The position numbers were made by a program, and so were the translations under genes. From NCBI GenBank assembly GCA_900466605.1, contig UBMU01000006.1, positions 1-64,000 on the forward strand: a stretch of DNA of 64,000 bases, given 5' to 3'. The DNA comes from Hyphomicrobiales bacterium (GTDB lineage Bacteria > Pseudomonadota > Alphaproteobacteria > Rhizobiales > Rhizobiaceae). Every line of letters begins with the position of its first letter. The first letter of the stretch is position 1. This document shows, one piece after another, positions 47,835 to 56,678 of the stretch. The notes under the pieces are model-generated. The model saw only the letters and a program-made list of their open reading frames with translations, had not been told where the DNA came from and did not search any database.

Positions 47835-49860
47835 CGCGCGTCATTCCCTTTCCTTTTGGTCCGCCCCGCGATGGTCCGCCCGAAGGCTTTCCACCGCCAC
47901 CCGGCCTGTCGCCCTTCGGCTTGCCGGAGAAATTCTTGCCACCGCCAGCCTTGCCGCCGAAGCTCTTGCCGCGGGGCTTATCGCCAAAGGGCCGGTCACC
48001 GGCTGGACGCTCGGACCGCGCCTCACCGGAAAAGCTCTTGGCGCGCGGACGTTCATCCCCTTCTGCACGTGGACGGCGATCGCCGCGCGGCTTGTCGCCG
48101 AACGGACGGTCTGCACGTGCGGGACGATCCCCGAAAGAGCGGGGCCGCTCGTCGCCCTCTTCACGCGGCTTGCGGTCTCCGCGCGGCTTTGCACCGAACG
48201 GGCGGTCACCGCGTGCGGGACGATCGCCGGACGGCCTGTCGCTGCGCGCTGGGCGGTCACCGTAAGGTCTGTCACTGCGTGCCGGACGGTCGCCGAAGGA
48301 ACGCGGGCGTTCATCCCCATCTTCGCGCGGCTTGCGATCACCACGGGGGCGATCGCCGAACGGGCGGTCACCTCGCGAGGGGCGATCACCGGCTGGTCTG
48401 TCACCGCGGGGCGGACGGTCGCCATAAGGTCTATCACCACGCGCCGTGCGATCGCCGCCGGGACGGTCGCCACGAGGAGGACGATCACCGAAGGGCCTGT
48501 CGCCGCGTGGTGGACGGTCGCCCGAGCGCTTACGGTCGCCATCGTCCTTGCTCGTCACTTCGCTGGAACGGATCCACTCGCCTTCTTCATCACGGGCGCG
48601 GTTGATCTGGACGCGCGGACCGGTGTCGTCATGACGGGCCGGCTGCGGCTTGGAGCGGCCGGGCTTCTCGCCGCGCCTCAGCGCGGTCTGAGCGTTCTTT
48701 TCTGCCTTGGCGGCCGCCTTTTCGCCGAGCGGGCGGGCTCCGGGCGCCATCCACACATTGGCGTTGCGGCGGCTGCCGAGCGCCGGGCGCTTCGGACGGT
48801 CGTCATCCTTGCGGCCGCCGTCGCGGCCACCATCACGGCGGTCATCGCGGCGATCGTCACGCTTGGTGTCGAGGCGGCTCAGCGCACGCTCGCGCTTGTC
48901 TTCCGGCTTCCACGAGCGTTCGCGACGCTCGGGCTTCGCTTCCACCTCTTCTTCGGCGGCAACGGCGGGCGTGTTATAGATCGGCGCGTCGAAATTGGCC
49001 TTCGCATCGTCGATCAGGCGCGGGCCGAGCTGGTCGCGCAAGGTGCGTCCGCGCACCTCGACCACGTCTCGTTCCGGCAGATCGCCGAGCTGGAAGGGGC
49101 CGTAGGAGATGCGGATCAGACGATTGACGTCGAGACCGAGTGCACCCAGCACGTTCTTGATTTCGCGGTTCTTGCCTTCGCGTAGGCCCATGGTGAGCCA
49201 GACGTTCGAGCCCTGCGTGCGGTCCAGCGTCGCTTCGATCGAGCCATAGAGGACACCATCGACGGCAATGCCGTCCTTGAGCTTGTCCAATGCGTCTTGG
49301 TCGATCTCGCCGTGGGCGCGCACGCGATAGCGGCGCAGCCAACCTGTCGTCGGCAATTCCAGCGCACGGGCCAGGCCGCCGTCATTGGTCAGCAGCAACA
49401 GGCCTTCGGTATTGATGTCGAGGCGACCGATCGACATGACGCGCGGCAGGTCTTCCGGCAGATTGTCGAAAACGGTGGGACGTCCTTCCGGGTCGACGTT
49501 CGTGGTCACGAGGCCCGCCGGCTTGTGGTAGAGCCACAGCCTCGTGCGCTCGATACCGCGGATCGGAACGCCGTCCACTTCGATCTTGTCTGCCAGTGTC
49601 ACGTTGACGACAGGGCTCTCGAGCAGCTTGCCGTTCAGCTTGACGCGGCCGTCCATGATCATGCGCTCGATATCGCGACGCGATGCGACGCCGGCGCGCG
49701 CCATTACCTTCGAGATGCGCTCCGCCTTGGAGCCGCCCTCGGCAACGTCGCTCGCCTCGGTCTTGACGAGCGCCTTTGCCGGCTTTTCGCCGGACTTCGG
49801 GCCGGCATTGCGCGGAGATGGCTTGCCGCCCGGCCGTTTTGGCTTGTCTTTGAATGTCAT
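47815..49860 (-). CDS. rluB: RluB/RsuA-type 23S rRNA pseudouridine synthase with RGDRP-repeat tail
   Basis: 681 residues. An S4 RNA-binding domain (about 46-95) and a RsuA-type catalytic domain (about 100-275) with Asp148 in GRLDINTEGLLLLTNDG. E. coli RluB is about 290 residues, so 300-681 is a long extension, highly charged then Arg/Gly/Asp/Pro-repetitive from about 447 to 640 (GDRPPRGDRPFGDRP units). The tail resembles intrinsically disordered RNA-binding RG-rich regions and is typical of rhizobial RluB proteins, with variable length. rsmD overlaps its 3' end. Confidence 0.93.
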   Translation of the reverse strand: MTFKDKPKRPGGKPSPRNAGPKSGEKPAKALVKTEASDVAEGGSKAERISKVMARAGVASRRDIERMIMDGRVKLNGKLLESPVVNVTLADKIEVDGVPIRGIERTRLWLYHKPAGLVTTNVDPEGRPTVFDNLPEDLPRVMSIGRLDINTEGLLLLTNDGGLARALELPTTGWLRRYRVRAHGEIDQDALDKLKDGIAVDGVLYGSIEATLDRTQGSNVWLTMGLREGKNREIKNVLGALGLDVNRLIRISYGPFQLGDLPERDVVEVRGRTLRDQLGPRLIDDAKANFDAPIYNTPAVAAEEEVEAKPERRERSWKPEDKRERALSRLDTKRDDRRDDRRDGGRDGGRKDDDRPKRPALGSRRNANVWMAPGARPLGEKAAAKAEKNAQTALRRGEKPGRSKPQPARHDDTGPRVQINRARDEEGEWIRSSEVTSKDDGDRKRSGDRPPRGDRPFGDRPPRGDRPGGDRTARGDRPYGDRPPRGDRPAGDRPSRGDRPFGDRPRGDRKPREDGDERPRSFGDRPARSDRPYGDRPARSDRPSGDRPARGDRPFGAKPRGDRKPREEGDERPRSFGDRPARADRPFGDKPRGDRRPRAEGDERPRAKSFSGEARSERPAGDRPFGDKPRGKSFGGKAGGGKNFSGKPKGDRPGGGGKPSGGPSRGGPKGKGMTRGADRRR
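48040..48525 (-). repeat. In-frame tandem repeat encoding (R)GDRP units
   Basis: About 485 bases within the rluB gene encoding tandem GDRP/RGDRP pentamers. Higher-order modules repeat RPFG-x-x-PRGDR(K/R)PR-x-x-GDERPR about three times (residues about 500-518, 553-574 and 586-606). The DNA repeats with the protein, so copy number may vary between strains by slippage or recombination. Confidence 0.8.
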
Positions 49861-49932
49861 TTGTTGTTTGCCTGCCTTTTCGGGCCTTCCTATCAGGTCG
49901 CGCCCCTGCGGTTAAGTGGAAATTGTCGGATC

Positions 49933-50388
49933 GTGAAGACAAATCAATTTATGGAGCTGGCGCTCGACCAGGCCCGCGCCGCCGGAGAGCGCGGCGAGGT
50001 GCCGATCGGAGCGGTTCTGGTGATTGACGGGGCCGTGATCGCGGCCTCCGGGAACCGCACGCGCGAGCTCAACGATGTGACCGCCCATGCCGAAGTCGCC
50101 GTCATTCGCATGGCTTGCGAGGAGCTTGGTCAGGAGCGCCTGGCCGGCGCCGACCTCTACGTCACGCTAGAGCCGTGCACGATGTGTGCGGCGGCGATTT
50201 CCTTCGCACGCATTCGCAGGCTCTACTACGGTGCTGAAGATCCCAAGGGTGGCGCCGTCGACAACGGCGTGCGCTTCTACACACAGCCGACCTGCCATCA
50301 CGCCCCGGATGTCTATTCAGGCTTGCACGAGACCGCATCCGCCGAGATCCTTCGGACATTCTTTGCGCAGAAACGGGATGTGCCATGA
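49933..50388 (+). CDS. tadA: tRNA-specific adenosine-34 deaminase
   Basis: 151 residues (GTG 49933) or 145 (ATG 49951). It deaminates A34 of tRNA-Arg to inosine. The zinc-binding HAE (52-54) with catalytic Glu54 and PCTMC (81-85) are intact. The GTG start is favoured because residues before FMELAL are usual in the family, but its ribosome-binding site is weak. It is divergent from rluB, and its TGA overlaps the ATG of a small downstream ORF (ATGA). Confidence 0.94.
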   Translation: MKTNQFMELALDQARAAGERGEVPIGAVLVIDGAVIAASGNRTRELNDVTAHAEVAVIRMACEELGQERLAGADLYVTLEPCTMCAAAISFARIRRLYYGAEDPKGGAVDNGVRFYTQPTCHHAPDVYSGLHETASAEILRTFFAQKRDVP

Positions 50389-50690
50389 CATGGCTCGCCG
50401 GCGAATTCGCTCTCATGATCGCCGTCGCAATCTATGGCTATTACAGGATTGCGCCCGACAGCGACGCTATTCCGATGTAATGGTCACTTTCGGGAAGAGT
50501 GAACTGGTCGGCACCGCGGCCGGTCGCCTTTGCCTTCGTGCCAATCCTGGCTCTCTCGACAACGCTGCTTGTCACCTCGAGCGCGATCATCGATCGATGG
50601 GATCTCGGCCTGGCAGGCAGGATCTTCCTTGCCTGCCAGATTCTTCACATCGTGCTGGTTGACAGGTGGTCAAAAGCAAAGCGGGGCTGA
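50385..50690 (+). CDS. Small membrane ORF pair (possibly one gene split by an in-frame stop)
   Basis: ATG 50385 overlaps the tadA stop and encodes 31 residues (MTWLAGEFALMIAVAIYGYY then RIAPDSDAIPM) ending at TAA 50478-50480. The same frame continues from GTG 50499, with GGAAGA upstream, for 63 residues (NWSAPRPVAFAFVPILALS...) ending at 50690, with two hydrophobic helices. It is either two small membrane proteins or one roughly 100-residue, three-helix protein interrupted by a nonsense codon. I do not recognise the family. Confidence 0.5.
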
Positions 50691-50701
50691 GTGCCCCGCT
50701 T
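50672..50701 (-). terminator. Intrinsic terminator of the lipoprotein gene
   Basis: AAGCGGGGC, loop TGAGT, GCCCCGCTT: a perfect 9-bp stem whose minus-strand continuation is TTTGCTTTTG. It lies just beyond the lipoprotein stop (50708) and overlaps the end of the small plus-strand ORF, so it may act in both directions. Confidence 0.8.
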
Positions 50702-50707
50702 GAAAAC

Positions 50708-51337
50708 TTACTGAAGGAGGTTCCACCACTGCTTGCCGGAACCGGCGATTGCAGCTTCCTTCTTCCGCTTCTTCTGCTTCTTCAGCTCCGGTTCACCGAG
50801 ATCATCCAGCTTCGCAGCATCGTCCACCTGACGGTATTCGGACGGCGGATCCGCAATGGAGCGGCGCTGATCGATGTAGGCGCCCTTCTGGAGAGCGCGG
50901 GCCTCGCGATAGGCCTTGGTCTGGGCTTCGGTCGTCTGCCGGCCACCTTCGATCTGGTTGTTTGCGAGCGGCGAGCGGTAGTTCGGATTGTCGCTGTTTT
51001 CGTCAGCTTCCTTGACCAGACGGGCGCGGGTTTCCTCCGGGGATTCGATCCACTGCGGATTTTCCTTGCTGGCGAGGCTCTGCTGCGGCTCTACGAGGGC
51101 TTCCTTGGCTGCGGTCGACGGCAGGACGAGGCCCGGGCGCGCACTGTACTTAACGCCCCTGTTCTTCGGTCCGTCGCCGGTCAGGGAAACGGACTGACCA
51201 AGGTCGTCGGTCAACTGCTCCATTGCGGTCTTGTCCGTCCCGTAGCGGGGGCTTCCCATGCAGCCGGTGATCATCGAGCCGCCTCCCACAGCAACAGTCA
51301 GGCAGACGCCGACACGGAACCAACGCGTTGATAACAT
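50708..51337 (-). CDS. Lipoprotein (hypothetical)
   Basis: 209 residues from ATG 51337, preceded by GGAAGGG. The lipoprotein signal peptide ends in the lipobox MITGC with the acylated Cys at about residue 26. The mature part is hydrophilic and Gln/Glu/Lys-rich, with KEALVEPQQSLASKENPQWIESPEETRARLVKEADENSDNPNY and a basic KKQKKRKKE stretch before the end WWNLLQ. Conserved-looking in rhizobia; function unknown. It is upstream of and divergent to nothing, running towards tadA. Confidence 0.75.
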   Translation of the reverse strand: MLSTRWFRVGVCLTVAVGGGSMITGCMGSPRYGTDKTAMEQLTDDLGQSVSLTGDGPKNRGVKYSARPGLVLPSTAAKEALVEPQQSLASKENPQWIESPEETRARLVKEADENSDNPNYRSPLANNQIEGGRQTTEAQTKAYREARALQKGAYIDQRRSIADPPSEYRQVDDAAKLDDLGEPELKKQKKRKKEAAIAGSGKQWWNLLQ

Positions 51338-51470
51338 GAAAACCCTTCCAGCCATGCCGGTGCAATCATCGCCCAACCGGACAATCGTCCCCCTGACGCA
51401 AAAATCCGGCCATTTTCAGGCAGCTTTTACCGGATGAACCACGATTAGGCAATTCACCCGGTAATATTCT

Positions 51471-54395
51471 TCAGTTTTGCACCGCTAGTTCGCGCAATGC
51501 GGCCGCATCGCGGGCCGAAACATCGGGATACTCGGGGTCGGAGCCGACATCCGTGGTGATCCGCCATGAACGGGCGCATTTGGTGCCTTCGGCCAGCTTC
51601 GGCTCAACGCTGACACCTGCCACCTCCGGCAGCCGGAAGGCATCAGCCGGACCTTCGACGCCGTCGATCACGATGCCGGACGTGATGCAGATCTCCTCGA
51701 AGTCCTGACCTTCCAGCGCCTTCAAGAGCTCCGCATCGGCGACGTGGACGACCGGGGCAGCCTCCAGCGAGGAACCGATGCGCTTGTCCTTGCGCTCGAT
51801 TTCGAGTGCGCCGGTTACAACCGTACGAACGGCGCGGATCTTCTTCCACTTTTCGGCCAGGGCGTCGTTCTTCCATTCCGCCGGAATGGACGGGAACTGT
51901 TCAAGATGAATCGAGACAGCCGAGGGATCGCGCGACAGCCACGCCTCTTCTGTCGTGAACGGCAGCATTGGCGCAAGCCACGTCACCATGCATTCGAAGA
52001 TGTTGCGGATGACATGCAGGGCCGAACGACGCCGCAGGCTCGACGGCGCATCGCAGTAGAGCGCATCCTTGCGGACGTCAAAGTAGAAGGCCGAGAGTTC
52101 GACGTTGGCGAAGTCGATGAGCGCGCGAGCGATCTTCTTGAACTCGAACGCGTCGTAACCTTCTCGAACCAGCTGGTCGAGCTCAGCCAGGCGGTGCAGC
52201 ATGAGCCTTTCCAGTTCCGGCAGATCAGCAAGCTCGACCACTTCGCCCTTGTCGTGCGCCAGCGTGCCAAGCATCCAGCGGATGGTGTTGCGCAGCTTGC
52301 GATAGGCGTCGACGTTCGTCTGGATGATCGTCTTGCCCAGGCGCTGGTCTTCCCAATAGTCAGTGGTCATGACCCACAGGCGCAGGATGTCGGCGCCGGC
52401 CTCCTTCATGACGTCCTGCGGGGAGACGACGTTGCCCTTCGACTTCGACATCTTCTCGCCCTTCTCATCCATGGTGAAGCCATGGGTGATAACGGCATTG
52501 TAAGGCGCGCGGCCGCGGGTCGCAGCCGATTCCAGCAGCGAGGAATGGAACCAGCCGCGATGCTGGTCCGAACCTTCCAGATAGACATCAGCCGGCCACT
52601 TCAGGTCGGGACGATCTTCCAGCGTGAAGGTGTGAGTCGAGCCCGAGTCGAACCAGACGTCGAGGATATCCATGACCTGCGCCCACTTGGCCGGATCATG
52701 CTCGTTGCCGAGGAAACGCTCCTTGGCGCCTTCGGCGAACCAGGCATCGGCGCCTTCGGCGTCGAAGGCATCGAGGATGCGCTGGTTGACGGCATCGTCC
52801 TTCAGGACCTCGCCGTGCTCATCGACGAAGACGCAGATCGGCACGCCCCAGGCGCGCTGGCGCGAGAGAACCCAATCCGGGCGCTGTTCGATCATGGCGC
52901 GCAGGCGGTTCTGGCCGGCGCCCGGAACGAAGCGGGTGTCGTCGATCGCCTTCAGCGCCCGCGAGCGCAGCGTCGTGCCGTCTGCGAGGTCCTTGTCCAT
53001 GTAGACGAACCATTGCGGCGTGTTGCGGAAGATGACTGGCTTCTTCGAGCGCCAAGAATGCGGATAGGAATGCTTCAGGCGACCACGCGCGAACAGCATG
53101 CCTGATGCGATCAACGCCTTGATGACCGCGTCGTTGGCATCACCCTTCTTGCCGTGGTCGTCGATGACGCGTGCAGCACCGCCATCGCGCTCCGGGCCAA
53201 AGCCTGGCGCGTCGGCGGTGTAGAAGCCGCCGTCGTCGACCGGGAACGGGATCTTGGTGTCGACGCCGCGGGCTTCGAGCTCGCGCGTATGATCCATCCA
53301 GACGTCAAAGTCTTCGCGACCGTGGCTCGGCGCGGTGTGCACGAAGCCGGTGCCGGCGTCGTCGGTGACATGGTCACCAGCGAGCAACGGCACGGGGAAT
53401 TCGTAACCACCGCCGAGGCCCTTCAGCGGATGGGCAGTGGTGAGGCCAGCCATTTCGGAAGCTGAAACATCTGCCAGACGACGGAACTGCAGTTTGGCCT
53501 TGGCGAAGCCCTCCTCCGCCAGCTTGTCTGCAAAGATCAGCTTCTCGCCGGGACGCGGACCGAAGTCGTTCTCGGCGGCCGTGACTTCGTAGAGGCCATA
53601 GGCGACCTTCGGCGAATAGGCGATCGCGCGGTTGCCGGGGATCGTCCAGGGAGTTGTGGTCCAGATGACGACCGCGGCGCCCGAGAGCGTGTCCGCACCC
53701 TTGGCGACCGGGAACTTCACCCAGATCATGTCGCTGTCGACATCGGCGTATTCGACTTCGGCTTCAGCAAGCGCCGTGCGCTCGACGACCGACCACATGA
53801 CCGGCTTGGAGCCGCGGTAGAGCTGACCCGACTTGGCGATTTTCAAGAGTTCGCCGGCGATGCGGCTCTCCGCGTGGAAGTTCATCGTCAGATACGGGTT
53901 CTCGAAATCGCCGATGATGCCGAGGCGCTGGAACTCGCTGCCCTGGATGCCGATCCACTTTTCGGCATAGGCGCGGCACTCGCGGCGGAACTCGATCATT
54001 GCCGCCGGCTCGGAAAGGTCAGGCTTAGCCTTGCCCTTGGAGCGATAGTTCTCCTCCTCGATCTTCCACTCGATCGGAAGGCCGTGGCAGTCCCAGCCGG
54101 GAACGTAGTTGGAGTCATAGCCGCGCATCTGGAACGAGCGGGTGATGACGTCCTTGAGGATCTTGTTCAGCGCGTGGCCGATATGGATGTTGCCGTTGGC
54201 ATAGGGAGGGCCGTCGTGAAGCACGAACTTCTCGCGGCCGGCGGCTGATGCACGGAGCTTCTTGTAAAGGTCCATCTGCTGCCAGCGGGCAACGGTTTCC
54301 GGCTCCTTCTGCGGCAGGCCGGCGCGCATCGGGAAGTCGGTTTCCGGCAGATAGAGGGTCTTCGAGTAATCGATCTTTTCGGCTGTATCGGTCAT
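51471..54395 (-). CDS. ileS: Isoleucyl-tRNA synthetase
   Basis: 974-residue class I synthetase. HIGH motif in [13 protein letters not shown] near residue 60, editing (CP1) domain in the middle ([14 protein letters not shown]), and KMSKS in [14 protein letters not shown] around 640. The C-terminal domain lacks the Cys4 zinc finger of E. coli IleS and ends REL-AVQN. The start is ATG 54395 ([14 protein letters not shown]); a TTG at 54404 adds three residues. No T-box or leader is visible. Confidence 0.96.
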   Translation of the reverse strand: MTDTAEKIDYSKTLYLPETDFPMRAGLPQKEPETVARWQQMDLYKKLRASAAGREKFVLHDGPPYANGNIHIGHALNKILKDVITRSFQMRGYDSNYVPGWDCHGLPIEWKIEEENYRSKGKAKPDLSEPAAMIEFRRECRAYAEKWIGIQGSEFQRLGIIGDFENPYLTMNFHAESRIAGELLKIAKSGQLYRGSKPVMWSVVERTALAEAEVEYADVDSDMIWVKFPVAKGADTLSGAAVVIWTTTPWTIPGNRAIAYSPKVAYGLYEVTAAENDFGPRPGEKLIFADKLAEEGFAKAKLQFRRLADVSASEMAGLTTAHPLKGLGGGYEFPVPLLAGDHVTDDAGTGFVHTAPSHGREDFDVWMDHTRELEARGVDTKIPFPVDDGGFYTADAPGFGPERDGGAARVIDDHGKKGDANDAVIKALIASGMLFARGRLKHSYPHSWRSKKPVIFRNTPQWFVYMDKDLADGTTLRSRALKAIDDTRFVPGAGQNRLRAMIEQRPDWVLSRQRAWGVPICVFVDEHGEVLKDDAVNQRILDAFDAEGADAWFAEGAKERFLGNEHDPAKWAQVMDILDVWFDSGSTHTFTLEDRPDLKWPADVYLEGSDQHRGWFHSSLLESAATRGRAPYNAVITHGFTMDEKGEKMSKSKGNVVSPQDVMKEAGADILRLWVMTTDYWEDQRLGKTIIQTNVDAYRKLRNTIRWMLGTLAHDKGEVVELADLPELERLMLHRLAELDQLVREGYDAFEFKKIARALIDFANVELSAFYFDVRKDALYCDAPSSLRRRSALHVIRNIFECMVTWLAPMLPFTTEEAWLSRDPSAVSIHLEQFPSIPAEWKNDALAEKWKKIRAVRTVVTGALEIERKDKRIGSSLEAAPVVHVADAELLKALEGQDFEEICITSGIVIDGVEGPADAFRLPEVAGVSVEPKLAEGTKCARSWRITTDVGSDPEYPDVSARDAAALRELAVQN

Positions 54396-54716
54396 GTCTA
54401 GCAATCGTCTCTAGGCGCCACGGGAGCGGGCGCAACGGGCTTGAAAATTGGTGACGGAGGCGCTCGTCGTCCAAGCGCCAAAAACCCGGACCTTCCGGCC
54501 GCTTAGCGCGCGCGGAAGGCCGGGCCGATAATTCGTATCGTGATCGCCAGCCGGAACTTGTTCATCGCGCCGGTTCATAGGCGCTTTTGCTGGGAAAAGG
54601 AAGAGGCTTTCCGTGACATCGCCGCAGGGAAAAGGCGCCACCGAAGCAGCCGCAAACTCGATGCGGCAAACGTACAAGCCCCGAAAGACCCGTAATTCTC
54701 GAATGCAGCTACACCC
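54396..54716. other. 321-base intergenic region, ribF to ileS
   Basis: Contains the ribF terminator (54480-54524) and must contain the ileS promoter. No ORF with a credible start or product is seen on either strand. Confidence 0.6.
54480..54524 (-). terminator. Intrinsic terminator after ribF
   Basis: CCCGG-A-CCTTCCG (54485-54497) pairs with CGGAAGG-CCGGG (54513-54524), a 12-bp stem with one bulge, followed on the minus strand by TTTTT. It is about 190 bases past the ribF stop codon. Confidence 0.75.
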
Positions 54717-55700
54717 TCAGATGAAGCAGATCGAACGATCCAGTGCGCCGAGCGGTTGCACGCCTGCAAGCAGCGCCCTCGCCTCGTCCTTGTCCCGATT
54801 CATCTGCTCCACCAGCAGATCAAGGCCATCGAACTTCAATTCGGGACGAAGGTAGCCGAAGAAGGATACAGAACAGATCTGCCCGTAAAGGTCGCCACTG
54901 AAGTCGAAAACGTTGGTCTCGAGCAGTGGCGCACCGTTGTCGGTCACTGTCGGCCGGCGGCCGTAGCTAGCGACGCCATCGTGGAGCGTGCCATCGGCAA
55001 GACGAAAGCGAACGGCATAGATGCCTGCCTTGAGATCGGCCTCCGCGGGCAGCTGCATATTCGCGGTCGGAAAGCCGAGCTGGCGGCCAAGCTTCTCGCC
55101 GCCGATGACCTCCGCTTCGACCGTATAGTGATAGCCGAGCATGGCAGCCGCCTCGCTGACAATGCCCTCCTTCAGGAGTTCGCGAATGTGGCTAGAGGAC
55201 ACGACGTCGGTATTCTCGTCGCGAAAGGCGTCGATCAGCGTTACGCCAAAGCCGTACTTCTGGCCGGCCTCCATCAAGAAGGCCGGGCCGCCTTCACGGC
55301 CCCGGCCGAAATGAAAGTTGAAGCCGGTCACGACCTCGGAGGCGCCGAGCCAATCCTTGAGGATCGAATGAATGAAATCATCAGCCGAGCGCTGAGAGAA
55401 CTCCGTGTCGAAGGGATATTCGATGACAGCGTTGAAGCCGATCGCTTCGAGGATACGCGCCTTGAGGGGTGCCGGTGTCAGGCGAAAGACCGGCTGGTCA
55501 GGGCGGAAGACCGTACGAGGATGCGGCTCGAAGGTCAGGACCAGTGCAGGAATCCCGCGCTGCGTCGATATTTCCAAGGCCCGGTTCAGCACGGACTGGT
55601 GACCCCGATGCACACCGTCGAAATTGCCGATGGCAATCACGCCGCCGCGCAGGTGGGCCGGCAAGGGTTCACGGGTTTCATTGCGGTGAAAAACGGTCAT
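54717..55700 (-). CDS. ribF: Bifunctional riboflavin kinase / FAD synthetase
   Basis: 327 residues. An N-terminal nucleotidyltransferase domain (about 20-180; GNFDGVHRGHQSVL and SSSHIRELL) and a C-terminal riboflavin kinase domain (about 190-310; KLGRQLGFPTANMQLP). Converts riboflavin to FMN and FAD. ATG 55700 starts MTVFHRNETR. It follows the HAD hydrolase gene with a 27-base gap, and the pair is probably co-transcribed. Confidence 0.94.
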   Translation of the reverse strand: MTVFHRNETREPLPAHLRGGVIAIGNFDGVHRGHQSVLNRALEISTQRGIPALVLTFEPHPRTVFRPDQPVFRLTPAPLKARILEAIGFNAVIEYPFDTEFSQRSADDFIHSILKDWLGASEVVTGFNFHFGRGREGGPAFLMEAGQKYGFGVTLIDAFRDENTDVVSSSHIRELLKEGIVSEAAAMLGYHYTVEAEVIGGEKLGRQLGFPTANMQLPAEADLKAGIYAVRFRLADGTLHDGVASYGRRPTVTDNGAPLLETNVFDFSGDLYGQICSVSFFGYLRPELKFDGLDLLVEQMNRDKDEARALLAGVQPLGALDRSICFI

Positions 55701-55727
55701 CGGCTGGCTTTTCTTATGCGGGGCTCT

Positions 55728-56576
55728 TCATGCGAGGCGCTGCATCCACCACTTCGGCGTCGCTCCTTCACGCTCCAGATAGGCCGTGAGGATCGCCTCA
55801 TCGGTTTCTCCGTTGAGTGTGTATTCCTTGGCGTGAATACCGCCGCTGATATAGAGGAGATCAAGGCCGTAATCGAGAGCGCCGCGCACATCGGTCGGCA
55901 TCCCATCCCCGATTGCAAGCACACGGCTCAGGGGGAAGTCACCGTGGGCCTCGCGGGCAACCGACAATACCGCATCGTATATCGGCTTATGCGGCTTGCC
56001 GGCAATGCGCGTCTCGCCACCGAGCTGGTTGTAGTAGGCCGCCATCGCGCCGGCGCAGGGGATGATCTTATGGCCGCGCTCGACAATCAGATCGGGGTTG
56101 GCGCAGACCATCGGCACACCACGCGCCTGGAACGCCTTCAGCATCTCGGTGTAGTCTTCGGGCGTTTCGGTTTCGTCATCGAAGAAGCCCGTACAGACCA
56201 CCGATTCAGCATCCTTGGCCTCGACCCGCTCGACGCCAAGCCCTTCGATGATCGCCAGGTCGCGATCCGGTCCAAGCAGAAACACCTTCTTCGGGCCCTC
56301 GGCGATCAGCACGCGCGTGACGTCACCCGAGGTGACGATGCGGTCATAGGCACCATCCTGGATGCCGATCTGGCGAAGCTGCGTCACGACCTGCGGAGCG
56401 ATACGCGGCGAATTGGTGATCAGAACGACCGTCACGCCCTCCCCGCGCGCTGCCTCCAGCGCTGCAGCCGCCTTCGGGAACGGATCGACGCCATTATGCA
56501 AGACGCCCCAGACATCGCAGAACACCGCATCATAGTGACTGGTGATTTCCGCAAAGTTCTCGATCCGCTTGGCCAT
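55728..56576 (-). CDS. TIGR01459-type HAD hydrolase (NagD-like)
   Basis: 282 residues. HAD motif I is in AVFCDVWGVLHNG; VLITNSPR is motif II, and the C-terminal AIGDGMPTDVRGALDYGLDLLYI provides motif IV. The C2-type cap places it with NagD-like phosphatases in the group called TIGR01459, which alphaproteobacteria encode next to ribF. The substrate may be a nucleotide, possibly FMN or another flavin intermediate (inference). The stop codon is 27 bases before ribF. Confidence 0.85.
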   Translation of the reverse strand: MAKRIENFAEITSHYDAVFCDVWGVLHNGVDPFPKAAAALEAARGEGVTVVLITNSPRIAPQVVTQLRQIGIQDGAYDRIVTSGDVTRVLIAEGPKKVFLLGPDRDLAIIEGLGVERVEAKDAESVVCTGFFDDETETPEDYTEMLKAFQARGVPMVCANPDLIVERGHKIIPCAGAMAAYYNQLGGETRIAGKPHKPIYDAVLSVAREAHGDFPLSRVLAIGDGMPTDVRGALDYGLDLLYISGGIHAKEYTLNGETDEAILTAYLEREGATPKWWMQRLA

Positions 56577-56678
56577 TCCGATTTCCCGATCTCGTTAAGT
56601 CACGGGTGACATCGCAAAGGCATGCCGGGATGGCAAGGCATTTTGCAGTGAGCAGCTGCAAAAAACTGACGGCGACGA

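Noticed and set aside
48040..48525. Regularly spaced DNA repeats that could suggest a CRISPR array
   Set aside because: The repeats are in frame, encode RGDRP units, are degenerate and have no constant spacer length.
47734..49185. 483-codon open frame on the plus strand across rluB, with others in parallel frames
   Set aside because: It runs antisense to the repeat-rich, GC-biased RluB tail; the repeat keeps several frames open. The product has no recognisable domain and no ribosome-binding site.
54553..54575. Two GTTC half-sites upstream of ileS resembling a LexA box
   Set aside because: The spacing is nine bases instead of seven, so it does not meet the alphaproteobacterial LexA consensus.
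54756..56609. 617-codon plus-strand frame across ribF and the HAD gene
   Set aside because: Antisense to two firmly identified enzymes; no conserved motif.
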